A DNA stretch of 13,596 nt from Desulfobacterales bacterium (GCA_022361135.1 JAKSBM010000314.1:1-13596); one strand, 5' to 3'; positions 1-6,492 are shown, counted from the stretch's first letter. The notes: generated by a model not told the origin, from the letters alone. Translations and numbers: made by a program.

Positions 1-683
1 GTGGAACTTCCCCCCCAGGCCTGGGTGGTAATATCTCCAGAATTCGTCAATTGCGCTCCCCAGAAACTCAGCCCGTAGGCCGTGGCCTCCAAACTGTGAC
101 CACTGGCTGAACTGCCCCCGTGGGTTTGAACCACCAGGCGGCCGGCATTGGTCGCATCCCCTGCGGTAGTATAAATCCCATAGGCCCGGGAATTGGTCAC
201 CGGGGTGCCGACACCGGGCTGGCCTCCCCGGCTGATCAAGGTCATATCTGCGGTGTTGTCCACCCGCCCGACGGTGCGAATCCCGTAGAGGAAACTCCCA
301 CTGTTGGAGGGGGAAACCTCCACCTTGAGGGTCCCGCTGTTGGCAATGCGAACATCGGCGTTATTGTTGTAAATACCGGAATACTCATAGCTCTGGAGTG
401 TGGTCACACTCTTCTGGACGTTCAATTCCCCCGAATTGGTGAAAAGCATCACCGGGGAATAGGGAGCGGCATCGGTGATCCCCATGCCGGCATAATAGTC
501 CAACCCGCCTGAAGTATTATGAATCACCAGGTCGGTGATGGTATCGCTGTTCTGGTTGGAAAGGGTCAAATCCGGATAGAGTTTTCCCGGTGCGGCTTGG
601 CCCGGGGTCCCCGGCCACAGGATGATACAAGCCCCCAATGCCAGGCTGAATGCAAAGCAAATTAAAAATCGCCGGCTACCCAT
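1..683 (-). CDS. Secreted repeat-rich protein, probable autotransporter-like beta-helix passenger (N-terminal part; cut by window start)
   Basis: An open frame of 227 codons runs from ATG at 683 to the window edge with no stop, so the C-terminus lies outside. A ribosome binding site (GGAGAAG) sits about 6 nt before the ATG. Residues 1-30 form a basic start (MGSRR) plus a hydrophobic stretch, with likely signal peptidase I cleavage after GQA (28-30). An LGAC sequence at 16-19 also resembles a lipobox, but the hydrophobic residues after it make lipoprotein processing less likely. The mature part is low in Cys and Lys, rich in Asn, Gly, Ser and Thr, and carries a degenerate unit N-[ST/A]-[GA]-x-[LIM]-x-[VTL] at about 82, 114, 142, 178 and 213 (for example TNSGELNV, ANSGTLKV, TNSGDITT), with AYGI/YGIR/AYGL between units. 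Such 28-36 residue spacing is typical of beta-helix passengers of autotransporters or adhesins. Whether a C-terminal beta-barrel follows cannot be seen. Function is inferred; exported repeat protein is fairly certain. Confidence 0.8.
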   Translation of the reverse strand, partial: MGSRRFLICFAFSLALGACIILWPGTPGQAAPGKLYPDLTLSNQNSDTITDLVIHNTSGGLDYYAGMGITDAAPYSPVMLFTNSGELNVQKSVTTLQSYEYSGIYNNNADVRIANSGTLKVEVSPSNSGSFLYGIRTVGRVDNTADMTLISRGGQPGVGTPVTNSRAYGIYTTAGDATNAGRLVVQTHGGSSASGHSLEATAYGLSFWGAQLTNSGDITTQAWGGSS

Positions 684-707
684 GTTTCTTCTCCGGAACT
701 GAAATTC

Positions 708-769
708 CCCCACGGCGACATTCCACACCCTGGGCAGTCCAGGCCGTGGATTTATGACATCCCGTGGGG
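708..769 (-). promoter_or_regulatory. Structured leader element upstream of the secreted repeat protein
   Basis: On the minus strand this 62-nt stretch folds into one long interrupted hairpin. An outer 8-bp stem pairs CCCCACGG with CCGTGGGG (762-769 with 708-715). Inside it TCCAC pairs with GTGGA (746-750 with 722-726). After a small internal loop CCTGG pairs with CCAGG (739-743 with 729-733) around a five-base loop. It ends about 25 nt before the ATG at 683 and just before the ribosome binding site, so it would lie in the mRNA leader if transcription starts upstream. There is no T-run after it, so it is not a normal terminator. I do not recognise a known riboswitch in it. The pairing is read directly; a regulatory role is inferred. 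Confidence 0.45.
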
Positions 770-1141
770 CGAAATGATAGATAAGAATTCAGTGGTGTTG
801 ATATCGTTTAAGATCTAGGTAGTTTACCCCAGCCCGGGAAATGGGTCAAGATTGGGAAAATCGCCTCCCTCCACCATCGAAGGAGGAGATTGACCCAGGA
901 CGCCCCCTTAAAGCCAAACAGTTTAACCGTTTGATGAATCAATATTTTCCCACGGACAAATGGGCAAAGAAAGGCGAACAAACCCACCAACAGGAAATGT
1001 TGAGCGGCCTCCATCGCAAACAATTCACCAAAGGAAGTTGCCCGGGCCACCACCTCGGAATAGGATGCGGTGCGGATTCACCACCGGCGATCCCGGAACG
1101 CGACGGAGCGGATCGGGCATGTCACCCCAGGGAGAACCCCG

Positions 1142-1189
1142 TTCCCATGGCCGCCAATCCATGGGAATGACAAAAACGGATTGGCGGCC
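1142..1189. repeat. Two overlapping, mutually exclusive perfect inverted repeats downstream of the TRAP unit
   Basis: GGCCGCCAATCC (1149-1160) is perfectly complementary to GGATTGGCGGCC (1178-1189) around a 17-base loop. TTCCCATGG (1142-1150) is perfectly complementary to CCATGGGAA (1159-1167) around an 8-base loop. The two stems share bases 1149-1150 and 1159-1160, so only one can form at a time. The element starts about 43 bp past the TRAP permease stop codon. It lacks a T-run, so it is not a standard intrinsic terminator; it may protect the 3' end of the operon mRNA or be a small dispersed repeat. Confidence 0.55.
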
Positions 1190-1232
1190 CACCAAGGCCG
1201 TTAAGTCCCATACACCCAATTGTCATACCGGA

Positions 1233-3206
1233 CTAGACGGAGCGGAATTTCTGGAGTCCCATGGCCAGTCCCAAGGCTCCCAGCCCCACCAAATCGGCCC
1301 AATAGGCCGGCCAGAACAATGCCAGGGCCGCCCCCCAAAAAAGCAGGGTTTCCACCATGTCGGCCCGGCGGATGAAAAACCGCTCCAGGGCCGATGCAAA
1401 GGAGACAAGCCCCAGGGTGGTGACACAGATGGTCCAAATCACCGGTCCGTGCATGAGTTCATACCCCTCCCCCATGCCCAACAGGGGGCGGTAGGCCATG
1501 ACAATGGGAATAATATAGAGCCCCTTGGCCAGCTTCCAGGACGTCAGGGCGGTTTCCATGGGATTGGCCTTGGCAATGCCCGCACCGGCAAAGCTGGCCA
1601 GGCTCACCGGCGGGGTGACGTTGGCATCCTGGCTGTACCAGAAGACGATCATATGGGCCACCATCACCGGTACCCCCATGTCCATGAGGGCGGGGCCGGC
1701 CAGGGTGGCCAACACAATGTAAGAGGCGGTCACCGGCAGTCCCATGCCCAAAACCAGGGAGGCGCCGCCAATGAGAAGGATGGCCAAAACCTTAATGCCG
1801 AAACTCAATTCCAAAACCAGGCTGGAAAATTTGAGCCCCATGCCCGTGAGGCTGACCATGCCCACGATGATCCCGGCGGCGGCACAGGCCACGGAGACCA
1901 TGACCGCATTCTTGGCTCCGTTTTCAAAGGCCTGGAGTACAGAGCGAAATTGAGTGGAACAAAACCGTCCAAGGGGTTCCCGTTCCCGGCCCTGGAAATG
2001 CCAACTCACGCCATTGGCGGCCATGCTGATGGCCAGGGTGGAAACCACAGCCACAAATCCAGCCATCATGGGGGAATAGTTGGACACCAGGACATACACG
2101 AGAATCCCCACGGGGATAATGAAGTGGAGCCCCTTTTTCACCACCGACGAAATCCGGGGCAGATTTTCCCGGGGTTCCCCCTTGAGTCCATATTTCTTTG
2201 CTTCGTAATGGACGAAAACCAAAACCGTGAGGTAATACATTACGGCAGGAACCAGGGCCGCCTTGATGATGGTCAGATAGGAGGTGTTGGTGAATTCCGC
2301 CATGAGAAAGGCCCCGGCTCCCATGATGGGCGGCATGAGCTGCCCCCCGGTGGAGGCAGTGGCCTCAATGGCCCCGGCCACATGGGGCCGGTATCCCACC
2401 TTCTTCATCATGGGAATGGTGAATGACCCCGTGGCCACCACATTGCCCACGGCCGATCCCGACACAGACCCCATGAACCCCGAGGCCACCACCGAGGCCT
2501 TGGCCGGCCCACCGGCGAATCGCCCGGTGAGGGCATAGGCCATATCGATGAAAAAGGCTCCCCCGCCGGTGGATTCCAAAATGGCCCCAAAAAGCACAAA
2601 GACAAAAACAAAGGTGGCGGCCACCCCGATGGGCAAACCGAAAATCCCCTCTGTGGTGAGCCAGAGTGTGGTGGTGATCCGTTCGACGGAATACCCCTTG
2701 TGGATGATGAGTTCGGGCATATAGGGGCCGTAGAAGGCATAGGCCAGGGCGGCCACACAGATCCCGGCCATGACATTGCCGATGACCCGCCTGCAGGCCT
2801 CCAGGACCAGCAAAGTCCCCAGGGCGGAAACCACCCGGTCATGGAAGAGCCAATCCCCCTGACGCTCGAATATGTCGGTGAGATGGATGCAGATATAGGC
2901 GGTGGTGTAAATGGAAAGAATCACCAGAATCCAGTCCAGAATCAGCCAGATGGAAAATCGCTCCTTGGAAATTCCGGGATGGATCGGCTTGAGTAAAAAA
3001 GTCAGGGTTAGAATGGCCCCCAGGTGGATGGATCGCTGGACCAGTGCCGTCAGGGCGGTGAATCCGGCCGTGTATAATTGATAAAGGCTCAGCCCCACGG
3101 CCACCACCATGACGATCTGGGCCGTCATCTTCACCAGGAGAGTCTGGACGGGAGAAGGGATTGACGGGGAATGTTCCCGGGATTCTATGCCGACGGATTC
3201 TACCAT
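1233..3206 (-). CDS. TRAP transporter fused permease (small and large membrane subunits in one protein, DctM-like)
   Basis: This encodes a 657-residue polytopic inner-membrane protein of the fused TRAP permease family that works with TAXI receptors: ion-driven secondary uptake of a solute delivered by the periplasmic receptor. The first 170 residues correspond to the small-subunit-like part. The DctM-like part follows, with the hallmark GSVSGSAVGNVVATGSF (about 246-262), GGQLMPPIMGAGAF (about 287-300) and a matching second half containing GMGLPVTASYIVLA and DANVTPPVSLASFAGAGIA, the inverted-repeat hairpin regions of the transport domain. I chose ATG at 3206 because it has AGAGG about 9 nt upstream and lies 32 bp after the DUF1850 stop; a longer start at 3281 would overlap that gene and add a non-conserved tail. 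It is the last gene of the unit. Family is certain; the substrate is unknown, and glutamate or other carboxylates are what is known for some TAXI systems. Confidence 0.95.
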   Translation of the reverse strand: MVESVGIESREHSPSIPSPVQTLLVKMTAQIVMVVAVGLSLYQLYTAGFTALTALVQRSIHLGAILTLTFLLKPIHPGISKERFSIWLILDWILVILSIYTTAYICIHLTDIFERQGDWLFHDRVVSALGTLLVLEACRRVIGNVMAGICVAALAYAFYGPYMPELIIHKGYSVERITTTLWLTTEGIFGLPIGVAATFVFVFVLFGAILESTGGGAFFIDMAYALTGRFAGGPAKASVVASGFMGSVSGSAVGNVVATGSFTIPMMKKVGYRPHVAGAIEATASTGGQLMPPIMGAGAFLMAEFTNTSYLTIIKAALVPAVMYYLTVLVFVHYEAKKYGLKGEPRENLPRISSVVKKGLHFIIPVGILVYVLVSNYSPMMAGFVAVVSTLAISMAANGVSWHFQGREREPLGRFCSTQFRSVLQAFENGAKNAVMVSVACAAAGIIVGMVSLTGMGLKFSSLVLELSFGIKVLAILLIGGASLVLGMGLPVTASYIVLATLAGPALMDMGVPVMVAHMIVFWYSQDANVTPPVSLASFAGAGIAKANPMETALTSWKLAKGLYIIPIVMAYRPLLGMGEGYELMHGPVIWTICVTTLGLVSFASALERFFIRRADMVETLLFWGAALALFWPAYWADLVGLGALGLAMGLQKFRSV

Positions 3207-3238
3207 GGGTACACCTCTGGACAACTTGGATAATGGGG

Positions 3239-3772
3239 TTAAAGAACAGGGACACGGGAATGAAAAAATCGATGTATCCATCCCACGGGCGCCCCGGAGA
3301 ACTTTACGGCTTCATGGGTATATTCCTGGGAAAGGGGGAAGGAACGCCCCCGCCAGATCAGGGTATGGTCCACGGATCCACTGCCCACCCGGAGGACAAA
3401 CCTCCCCACGGGCATGTGCATGTCTTCAATGACTTCGTAGATGCCCCGGCGGACCATGCGCCCCACCCGGGGCATCTTTCCCATGCCGGCCCCGAATTTC
3501 AGATATTTTTCCTCCTCGATGAAAATCCGTCCCCGGGCATCCAGGGAATGGGTTTCCCAGATGGGGGCATTTTCAACGGAGTGGAAATACCGGATCACAA
3601 AGGGTTCCCCCGGCTCCATGGGAAGGGCCAGGATCTCCCGGCCCGATTCCACCAGGACCAGGCGAAGTTCCAATTCACCGGGTTCCAGGCTCAATGCCCG
3701 GAACCCGGCAAAAAGAAGAACAAGGAATGGGACAGCCCGGATCAGGAGCTTGAATTTACCCAAAGGGCCCAA
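3239..3772 (-). CDS. DUF1850 protein, TAXI-TRAP partner
   Basis: A 177-residue protein with a single hydrophobic N-terminal segment (about 8-27) that could be a signal anchor, followed by the DUF1850 signature: FVIRYFHSVENAPIWETHSL (about 58-77), an acidic EEEKY, then FGAGMGKMP (about 93-101). DUF1850 genes are regularly found beside TAXI-type TRAP receptors and fused permeases, as here, but their role is not established; a periplasmic or membrane-linked helper is the usual guess. The start appears to be TTG at 3772, directly after the TGA stop of the receptor gene (3773-3775) with no gap and no obvious ribosome binding site, which points to translational coupling. No ATG or GTG lies in frame before the conserved domain. 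The domain call is strong; the exact start is less sure. Confidence 0.88.
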   Translation of the reverse strand: MGPLGKFKLLIRAVPFLVLLFAGFRALSLEPGELELRLVLVESGREILALPMEPGEPFVIRYFHSVENAPIWETHSLDARGRIFIEEEKYLKFGAGMGKMPRVGRMVRRGIYEVIEDMHMPVGRFVLRVGSGSVDHTLIWRGRSFPLSQEYTHEAVKFSGAPVGWIHRFFHSRVPVL

Positions 3773-4735
3773 TCAGGGTCTCAGACGATCCGGCACGGCA
3801 ATCCCCTTTTCCTCCAGGTATTTGATGGTGCCGGGATGGAGGGGGATCATGGCGTATTTCACCGTGTTTTCCGCCGTGGTATAGGCCGCCGAGGGATGGA
3901 TCTTCTTCAGGTAATCATTGTTCTCAAACAAGGCCTTGGACAATTCATAGACCATGTTCGTATCCAGGGATTTCTGGCAGATCATCACATTCCAGACCCC
4001 CACGGTGGATACGGCCCTATCCACGCCCCGGTAAATGCCCCCGGCCACTTCCACATTGGAATAGGTGGATTTGGCCGCCAGGATTCGATCCACCTGGGCC
4101 GGGCTAAAGGGAAGGATATTGATTTCATGGGTGGTGGACAGGTCCAGGATGGATGAAGTCCCCGGCCCCACACACCAGACGCCCACATCAATGGTGCCGT
4201 CCCGCAAGGCATTGGCGCTTTCGGTGAAGGAGAGGCGACTGTCCTTGAATGAATCCAAGGGAATGTCCAATGCATTGAGCACGGCCTCGGCCATGAAATT
4301 GGTCCCGGATCCGGGGCTGCCCGTGGAAATGCTCTTCCCCGTCACCTGGTCGATGTTGGAAATCCCGCTCTTCTTCAGGGAGACCACCTGGAGCAGGTTG
4401 GGGTACATGATGGCCATGGCCAGAATATCATGCTTCTTCCCCTTGAATTTGGACAAGCCCTTGTATCCGGCCAGGGCCACATCCCCCATGACTTCGCCGA
4501 TGACGGTTTCCCCCTTGTGGGCCAGTTTCACATTTTCCACACTGGCACCGGTGACCTCGGCCACGGCCCGGATACCCTTTACTTTTTTGGACCAAATCTC
4601 AGCCACTCCCCCGCCATAGGGATAATAGATGCCTCCGGTCCCGCCGGTCCCGATGCTGATAAAGGTGGTTTTGGCCTGGGCAGATCCCACAACAAAGACC
4701 ATGAAAATAGCCAGTACAACGGTGATTCGTTTCAT
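3773..4735 (-). CDS. TAXI family TRAP transporter solute receptor
   Basis: A 320-residue periplasmic binding protein of the TAXI (TRAP-associated extracytoplasmic immunogenic) family. Residues 1-21 are a classic Sec signal peptide ending in AQA, followed by TFISIGTGGTGGIYYPYGGG (24-43), the family's glycine-rich opening motif. Later family features are ALAGYKG, TGKSISTGSPGSGT, the region around DVGVWCVGPGTSSI, and a C-terminal AENTVKYAMIPLHPGTIKYL. It captures a small solute outside the inner membrane and hands it to the fused permease encoded two genes downstream. ATG at 4735 was chosen because GGAGG lies 7 nt before it; a TTG two codons earlier has no proper spacing. It follows the lipoprotein gene by 29 bp and abuts the DUF1850 start. 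Known TAXI ligands include glutamate; this ligand cannot be read from sequence. Confidence 0.95.
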   Translation of the reverse strand: MKRITVVLAIFMVFVVGSAQAKTTFISIGTGGTGGIYYPYGGGVAEIWSKKVKGIRAVAEVTGASVENVKLAHKGETVIGEVMGDVALAGYKGLSKFKGKKHDILAMAIMYPNLLQVVSLKKSGISNIDQVTGKSISTGSPGSGTNFMAEAVLNALDIPLDSFKDSRLSFTESANALRDGTIDVGVWCVGPGTSSILDLSTTHEINILPFSPAQVDRILAAKSTYSNVEVAGGIYRGVDRAVSTVGVWNVMICQKSLDTNMVYELSKALFENNDYLKKIHPSAAYTTAENTVKYAMIPLHPGTIKYLEEKGIAVPDRLRP

Positions 4736-4764
4736 CTGCAATCCTCCATATTTAAATGTTCAAT

Positions 4765-5196
4765 TTAATTGGCCATGGTTTTAACCAAGAGATCCACAGG
4801 GCCCGGCATCCCGGCCACACCCTTGACCGGGTAGGTAAAGGAAACGATCTTCCCGGGTTTGACCAGTCCTTTTTTCACCTTCCGGGGTAGGAGGCCGCCC
4901 ACGGCCTTTCCATTGTCCAGGAAGATATTGACCTTGTACCGATGGTCGATCTGGTCAATGTTCTTCAAGGCCACCTTGAAATGAAGGGTGTCGGCCCCGT
5001 CCCACTTTTTCACAACGCAGGAAAAATCCACCAATTCGGCCTCGGGCGAAATGCTGGAATTCACCTGGCCGCAGGCAAAGGTTTCACCGGGTTTGGGTGC
5101 CAAGGTATTGCAGCCCATGCATGAAAAAACAAAAATAAAAACGATCAATAAAGAGAATTGCCCGGGAATCCGGGACTTGGAAAGACAGCGCTTCAT
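4765..5196 (-). CDS. Small putative lipoprotein of unknown function, first gene of the TRAP unit
   Basis: A 143-residue protein with a basic start, a hydrophobic segment (about 14-25) and two candidate lipidation cysteines, C26 (VFSC) and C29 (CMGC); neither lipobox is perfect, but together they make export very likely. The mature part has two more cysteines (C42, C60) that could form a disulfide. It then reads like a beta-sandwich of alternating hydrophobic residues: LHFKVALKNIDQ, YKVNIFLDNGK and IVSFTYPV. That pattern recalls FxLYD or other Ig-like domains, but this is only an impression. ATG at 5196 has a strong GGGGGAG ribosome binding site 7 nt upstream. It ends 29 bp before the TAXI receptor start on the same strand, so it is probably co-transcribed and may work with or near the transporter. 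I do not recognise a named family. Confidence 0.82.
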   Translation of the reverse strand: MKRCLSKSRIPGQFSLLIVFIFVFSCMGCNTLAPKPGETFACGQVNSSISPEAELVDFSCVVKKWDGADTLHFKVALKNIDQIDHRYKVNIFLDNGKAVGGLLPRKVKKGLVKPGKIVSFTYPVKGVAGMPGPVDLLVKTMAN

Positions 5197-5349
5197 GGAA
5201 TAACTCCCCCTACGTGTTAACGGTTGAAACCTGGATTTCCCCGTCCACCCGGATTGGGCCGAAGGAGAAACCCACCATTGCCGATGGAAACCAACTTCAA
5301 TTTTCTTATTTCAACTGAACCGGTGGAAAAAGATCTCATTCCACCCTGG

Positions 5350-5401
5350 GGGACCCTGTGCGGTCCCTGGGTTGAGGGACGTGTACACCTTTCCCTCAAC
5401 C
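5350..5401 (-). promoter_or_regulatory. Tandem stem-loops in the leader of the lipoprotein-TRAP unit
   Basis: Two perfect stems lie side by side. GGTTGAGGGA (5370-5379) pairs with TCCCTCAACC (5392-5401), ten base pairs around a 12-base loop that itself contains the palindrome GTGTACAC (5381-5388). GGGACC (5350-5355) pairs with GGTCCC (5362-5367) around a six-base loop. Only two bases separate the stems. No T-run follows on either strand, so a plain terminator is unlikely. They could be a cis-acting RNA, an mRNA stabiliser after processing, or a protein binding site. The loops do not show the ACGR of mini-ykkC, and I recognise no known riboswitch. Confidence 0.45.
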
Positions 5402-5481
5402 GCGAAGAATTACAAAGAATTGCTTACTATCACACTCCCATGGCCGTCAAGGCCAAAAAGGACCCCGGGACCATGGGCGGG

Positions 5482-5501
5482 AAAAAACAGCCTGGAGCTG
5501 T
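5482..5501 (-). terminator. Weak rho-independent terminator candidate after the arginase-family gene
   Basis: On the minus strand ACAGC-TCCAG-GCTGT is followed directly by a run of six T (including the last stem base). The stem is only five base pairs, but the position, 15 bp past the stop codon of the arginase-family gene, is right for a terminator. Confidence 0.4.
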
Positions 5502-5516
5502 GCCCCGGATTCCCCT

Positions 5517-6347
5517 TTAATCCAATGCCTTGGTGAATGGCGTTAATAAGTGGGCCACGGCCTGGGCCGCCCTGGAATCCGTGGAAACCCATTCCATCAC
5601 CGACAGCCCCTTGAGGGAAAACCGGGCAGCCAGCCATTGGAAAATGGGCCCCGCCTCTTCCATATCCATGCCCCCGGGGGTGGGGAATTGCTGCCCCCGG
5701 GCCCCGTCGGGTTCAAAGAAATCCAGGTCCAGATGGATGTAAAGGTTCCGACTTTTTGCCCCGGCCAGGGCGGCCATGGCCCCGTGATCACCAAGGATTT
5801 CACTGGGCGAAAATACCTTAATCCGATTTTCCGTGAGCCATTCCGATTCCGCCCCATCCAACTCCCGGATACCGGCCATGACCACTTGGGAGGGTACCAG
5901 GGAACGGGGAACCATTTCAGTCAGGGCAGCATCGCCCTCTCCCATGAGGCAGCGCAATACCATGCCGTGGAAATGGCCCGAAGGGGAGGTTTCCGGGGTA
6001 TTGGAATCCCCATGGGCATCCAGCCAGAGCACGGTGAGATCCCCCTGGTATCGATGGTTCATCCAGGCCAGGGGCAGCAGATCCGATCCACAGGTCCCGC
6101 CAATGTGAAAAATTTGTTCCGGGGCATGGAGATCCAATCGGTCCCGGACCTGTCTCCCATTGGTCAAAATAGAATCCCGGCCGAGAATGCCCCGGTCCAG
6201 GCTCAAATCTTCATCCTGGGCGACGGGGATTTCCAGATAATCCCCCCGGGAAAAACAGGCCCGGGCCAATGCCCGGGCCCCGGAAAAACTGAGATTGTGC
6301 TCCCCAAAGCCCTGCCATTCCGGATTTAAAATCTTCAATGTACCCAC
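5517..6347 (-). CDS. Arginase/ureohydrolase-family protein with a Cys-variant metal site
   Basis: A 276-residue protein of the ureohydrolase fold (arginase, agmatinase, formimidoylglutamase), which use two Mn ions to hydrolyse guanidino or related C-N groups. Motifs in order are IGGTCGSD (82-89), WLDAHGDSN (108-116), SGHFHGM (123-129), HLDLDFFEP (205-213) and a C-terminal SVMEW (249-253). The metal ligands D110, H112, D114, D207 and D209 are present. The His of the usual GGDHS motif is replaced by Cys86; I recall a subgroup of arginase-family proteins with a GGDC motif, so this is probably a real variant and not an error. Substrate cannot be assigned. The start is GTG at 6347, with AAAGGAGG placed so that five bases separate GGAGG from it; an ATG at 6365 has no ribosome binding site. 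It is a separate unit from the importer upstream because of the terminator at 6581-6617. Confidence 0.9.
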   Translation of the reverse strand: MGTLKILNPEWQGFGEHNLSFSGARALARACFSRGDYLEIPVAQDEDLSLDRGILGRDSILTNGRQVRDRLDLHAPEQIFHIGGTCGSDLLPLAWMNHRYQGDLTVLWLDAHGDSNTPETSPSGHFHGMVLRCLMGEGDAALTEMVPRSLVPSQVVMAGIRELDGAESEWLTENRIKVFSPSEILGDHGAMAALAGAKSRNLYIHLDLDFFEPDGARGQQFPTPGGMDMEEAGPIFQWLAARFSLKGLSVMEWVSTDSRAAQAVAHLLTPFTKALD

Positions 6348-6366
6348 AGCCGCCTCCTTTCCCATG

Positions 6367-6492
6367 TCAATTCAGAAGGCCATAGGATGGCATAGGCCCG
6401 GCACAAGAACAATGTTTTTCGACATAAACACAGCCCTTCTTTCTCCATATCCCAAAAGGAAATCGACAAACGACACCAATTTTCCACCCCAT
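6367..6492 (-). CDS. Possible 41-residue Cys-containing leader ORF upstream of the arginase-family gene
   Basis: ATG at 6492 is preceded by AGGGAGG four bases upstream. The frame runs 41 codons to a TGA at 6367-6369, ending 19 bp before the GTG start of the arginase-family gene. It would encode a small peptide with four cysteines (C9, C21, C28 and C30), the last two in HCSCAG. The codon choice (AGA, ATA, TTT, CGA) is unlike the neighbouring genes, which argues for chance, although leader peptides are often atypical. No family is recognised. Low confidence. Confidence 0.2.
   Translation of the reverse strand: MGWKIGVVCRFPFGIWRKKGCVYVEKHCSCAGPMPSYGLLN

Larger units (their letters stand above)
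684..1232. other. Intergenic region of about 550 bp with palindromes and no convincing gene
   Basis: This lies between the end of the TRAP permease gene and the start of the secreted repeat protein, both on the minus strand. Open frames of about 80 to 110 codons exist on both strands over the same bases (808-1053 minus, 841-1170 plus), but neither shows a domain I recognise and both start codons are weakly supported. Structural items are the leader hairpin at 708-769, an inverted repeat TGGGTCAA/TTGACCCA (842-849 with 889-896), a near-perfect palindrome at 915-933 (CAAAC-A-GTT-T-AAC-C-GTTTG, one mismatch) and the overlapping hairpins at 1142-1189. It probably holds the promoter of the repeat-protein gene, but I could not pick a clear one. 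Confidence 0.6.
5197..5516 (-). other. Intergenic leader region of the TRAP unit, about 320 bp, with terminator-like and stem-loop elements
   Basis: This separates the arginase-family gene from the lipoprotein gene. Reading on the minus strand it holds a weak terminator-like hairpin (5482-5501), a 5-bp TGGCC/GGCCA hairpin (5440-5454), two strong adjacent stem-loops (5350-5401), then about 150 nt without strong structure up to the lipoprotein ribosome binding site. A plus-strand open frame of 98 codons (5224-5520) overlaps it but has no recognisable domain and spans the strong hairpins, so I do not call it. A promoter for the TRAP unit should be here, but no clear -35/-10 pair stood out. Confidence 0.55.

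Noticed and set aside
120..512. Plus-strand frame of 130 codons near the left edge
   Set aside because: Antisense to the secreted repeat protein. The regular Gly/Ile pattern merely mirrors the repeats.
1102..1246. 11-base direct repeat GACGGAGCGGA at 1102-1112 and 1236-1246
   Set aside because: A repeat this short is expected by chance in a window of this size; no duplicated flanks are visible.
960..2426. Long plus-strand open frame of 488 codons opposite the TRAP permease gene
   Set aside because: It is rich in Gly, His, Gln and Pro, as expected from the antisense of a GC-rich membrane protein gene, and the opposite strand encodes a clear TRAP permease.
5350..5401. Guanidine-II (mini-ykkC) riboswitch, suggested by tandem hairpins near an arginase-family gene
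   Set aside because: Neither loop carries the ACGR sequence this class requires on either strand.
5224..5520. Plus-strand frame of 98 codons between the TRAP unit and the arginase-family gene
   Set aside because: It runs through strong stem-loops, lacks a recognisable domain and would be the only plus-strand gene left of 13 kb.
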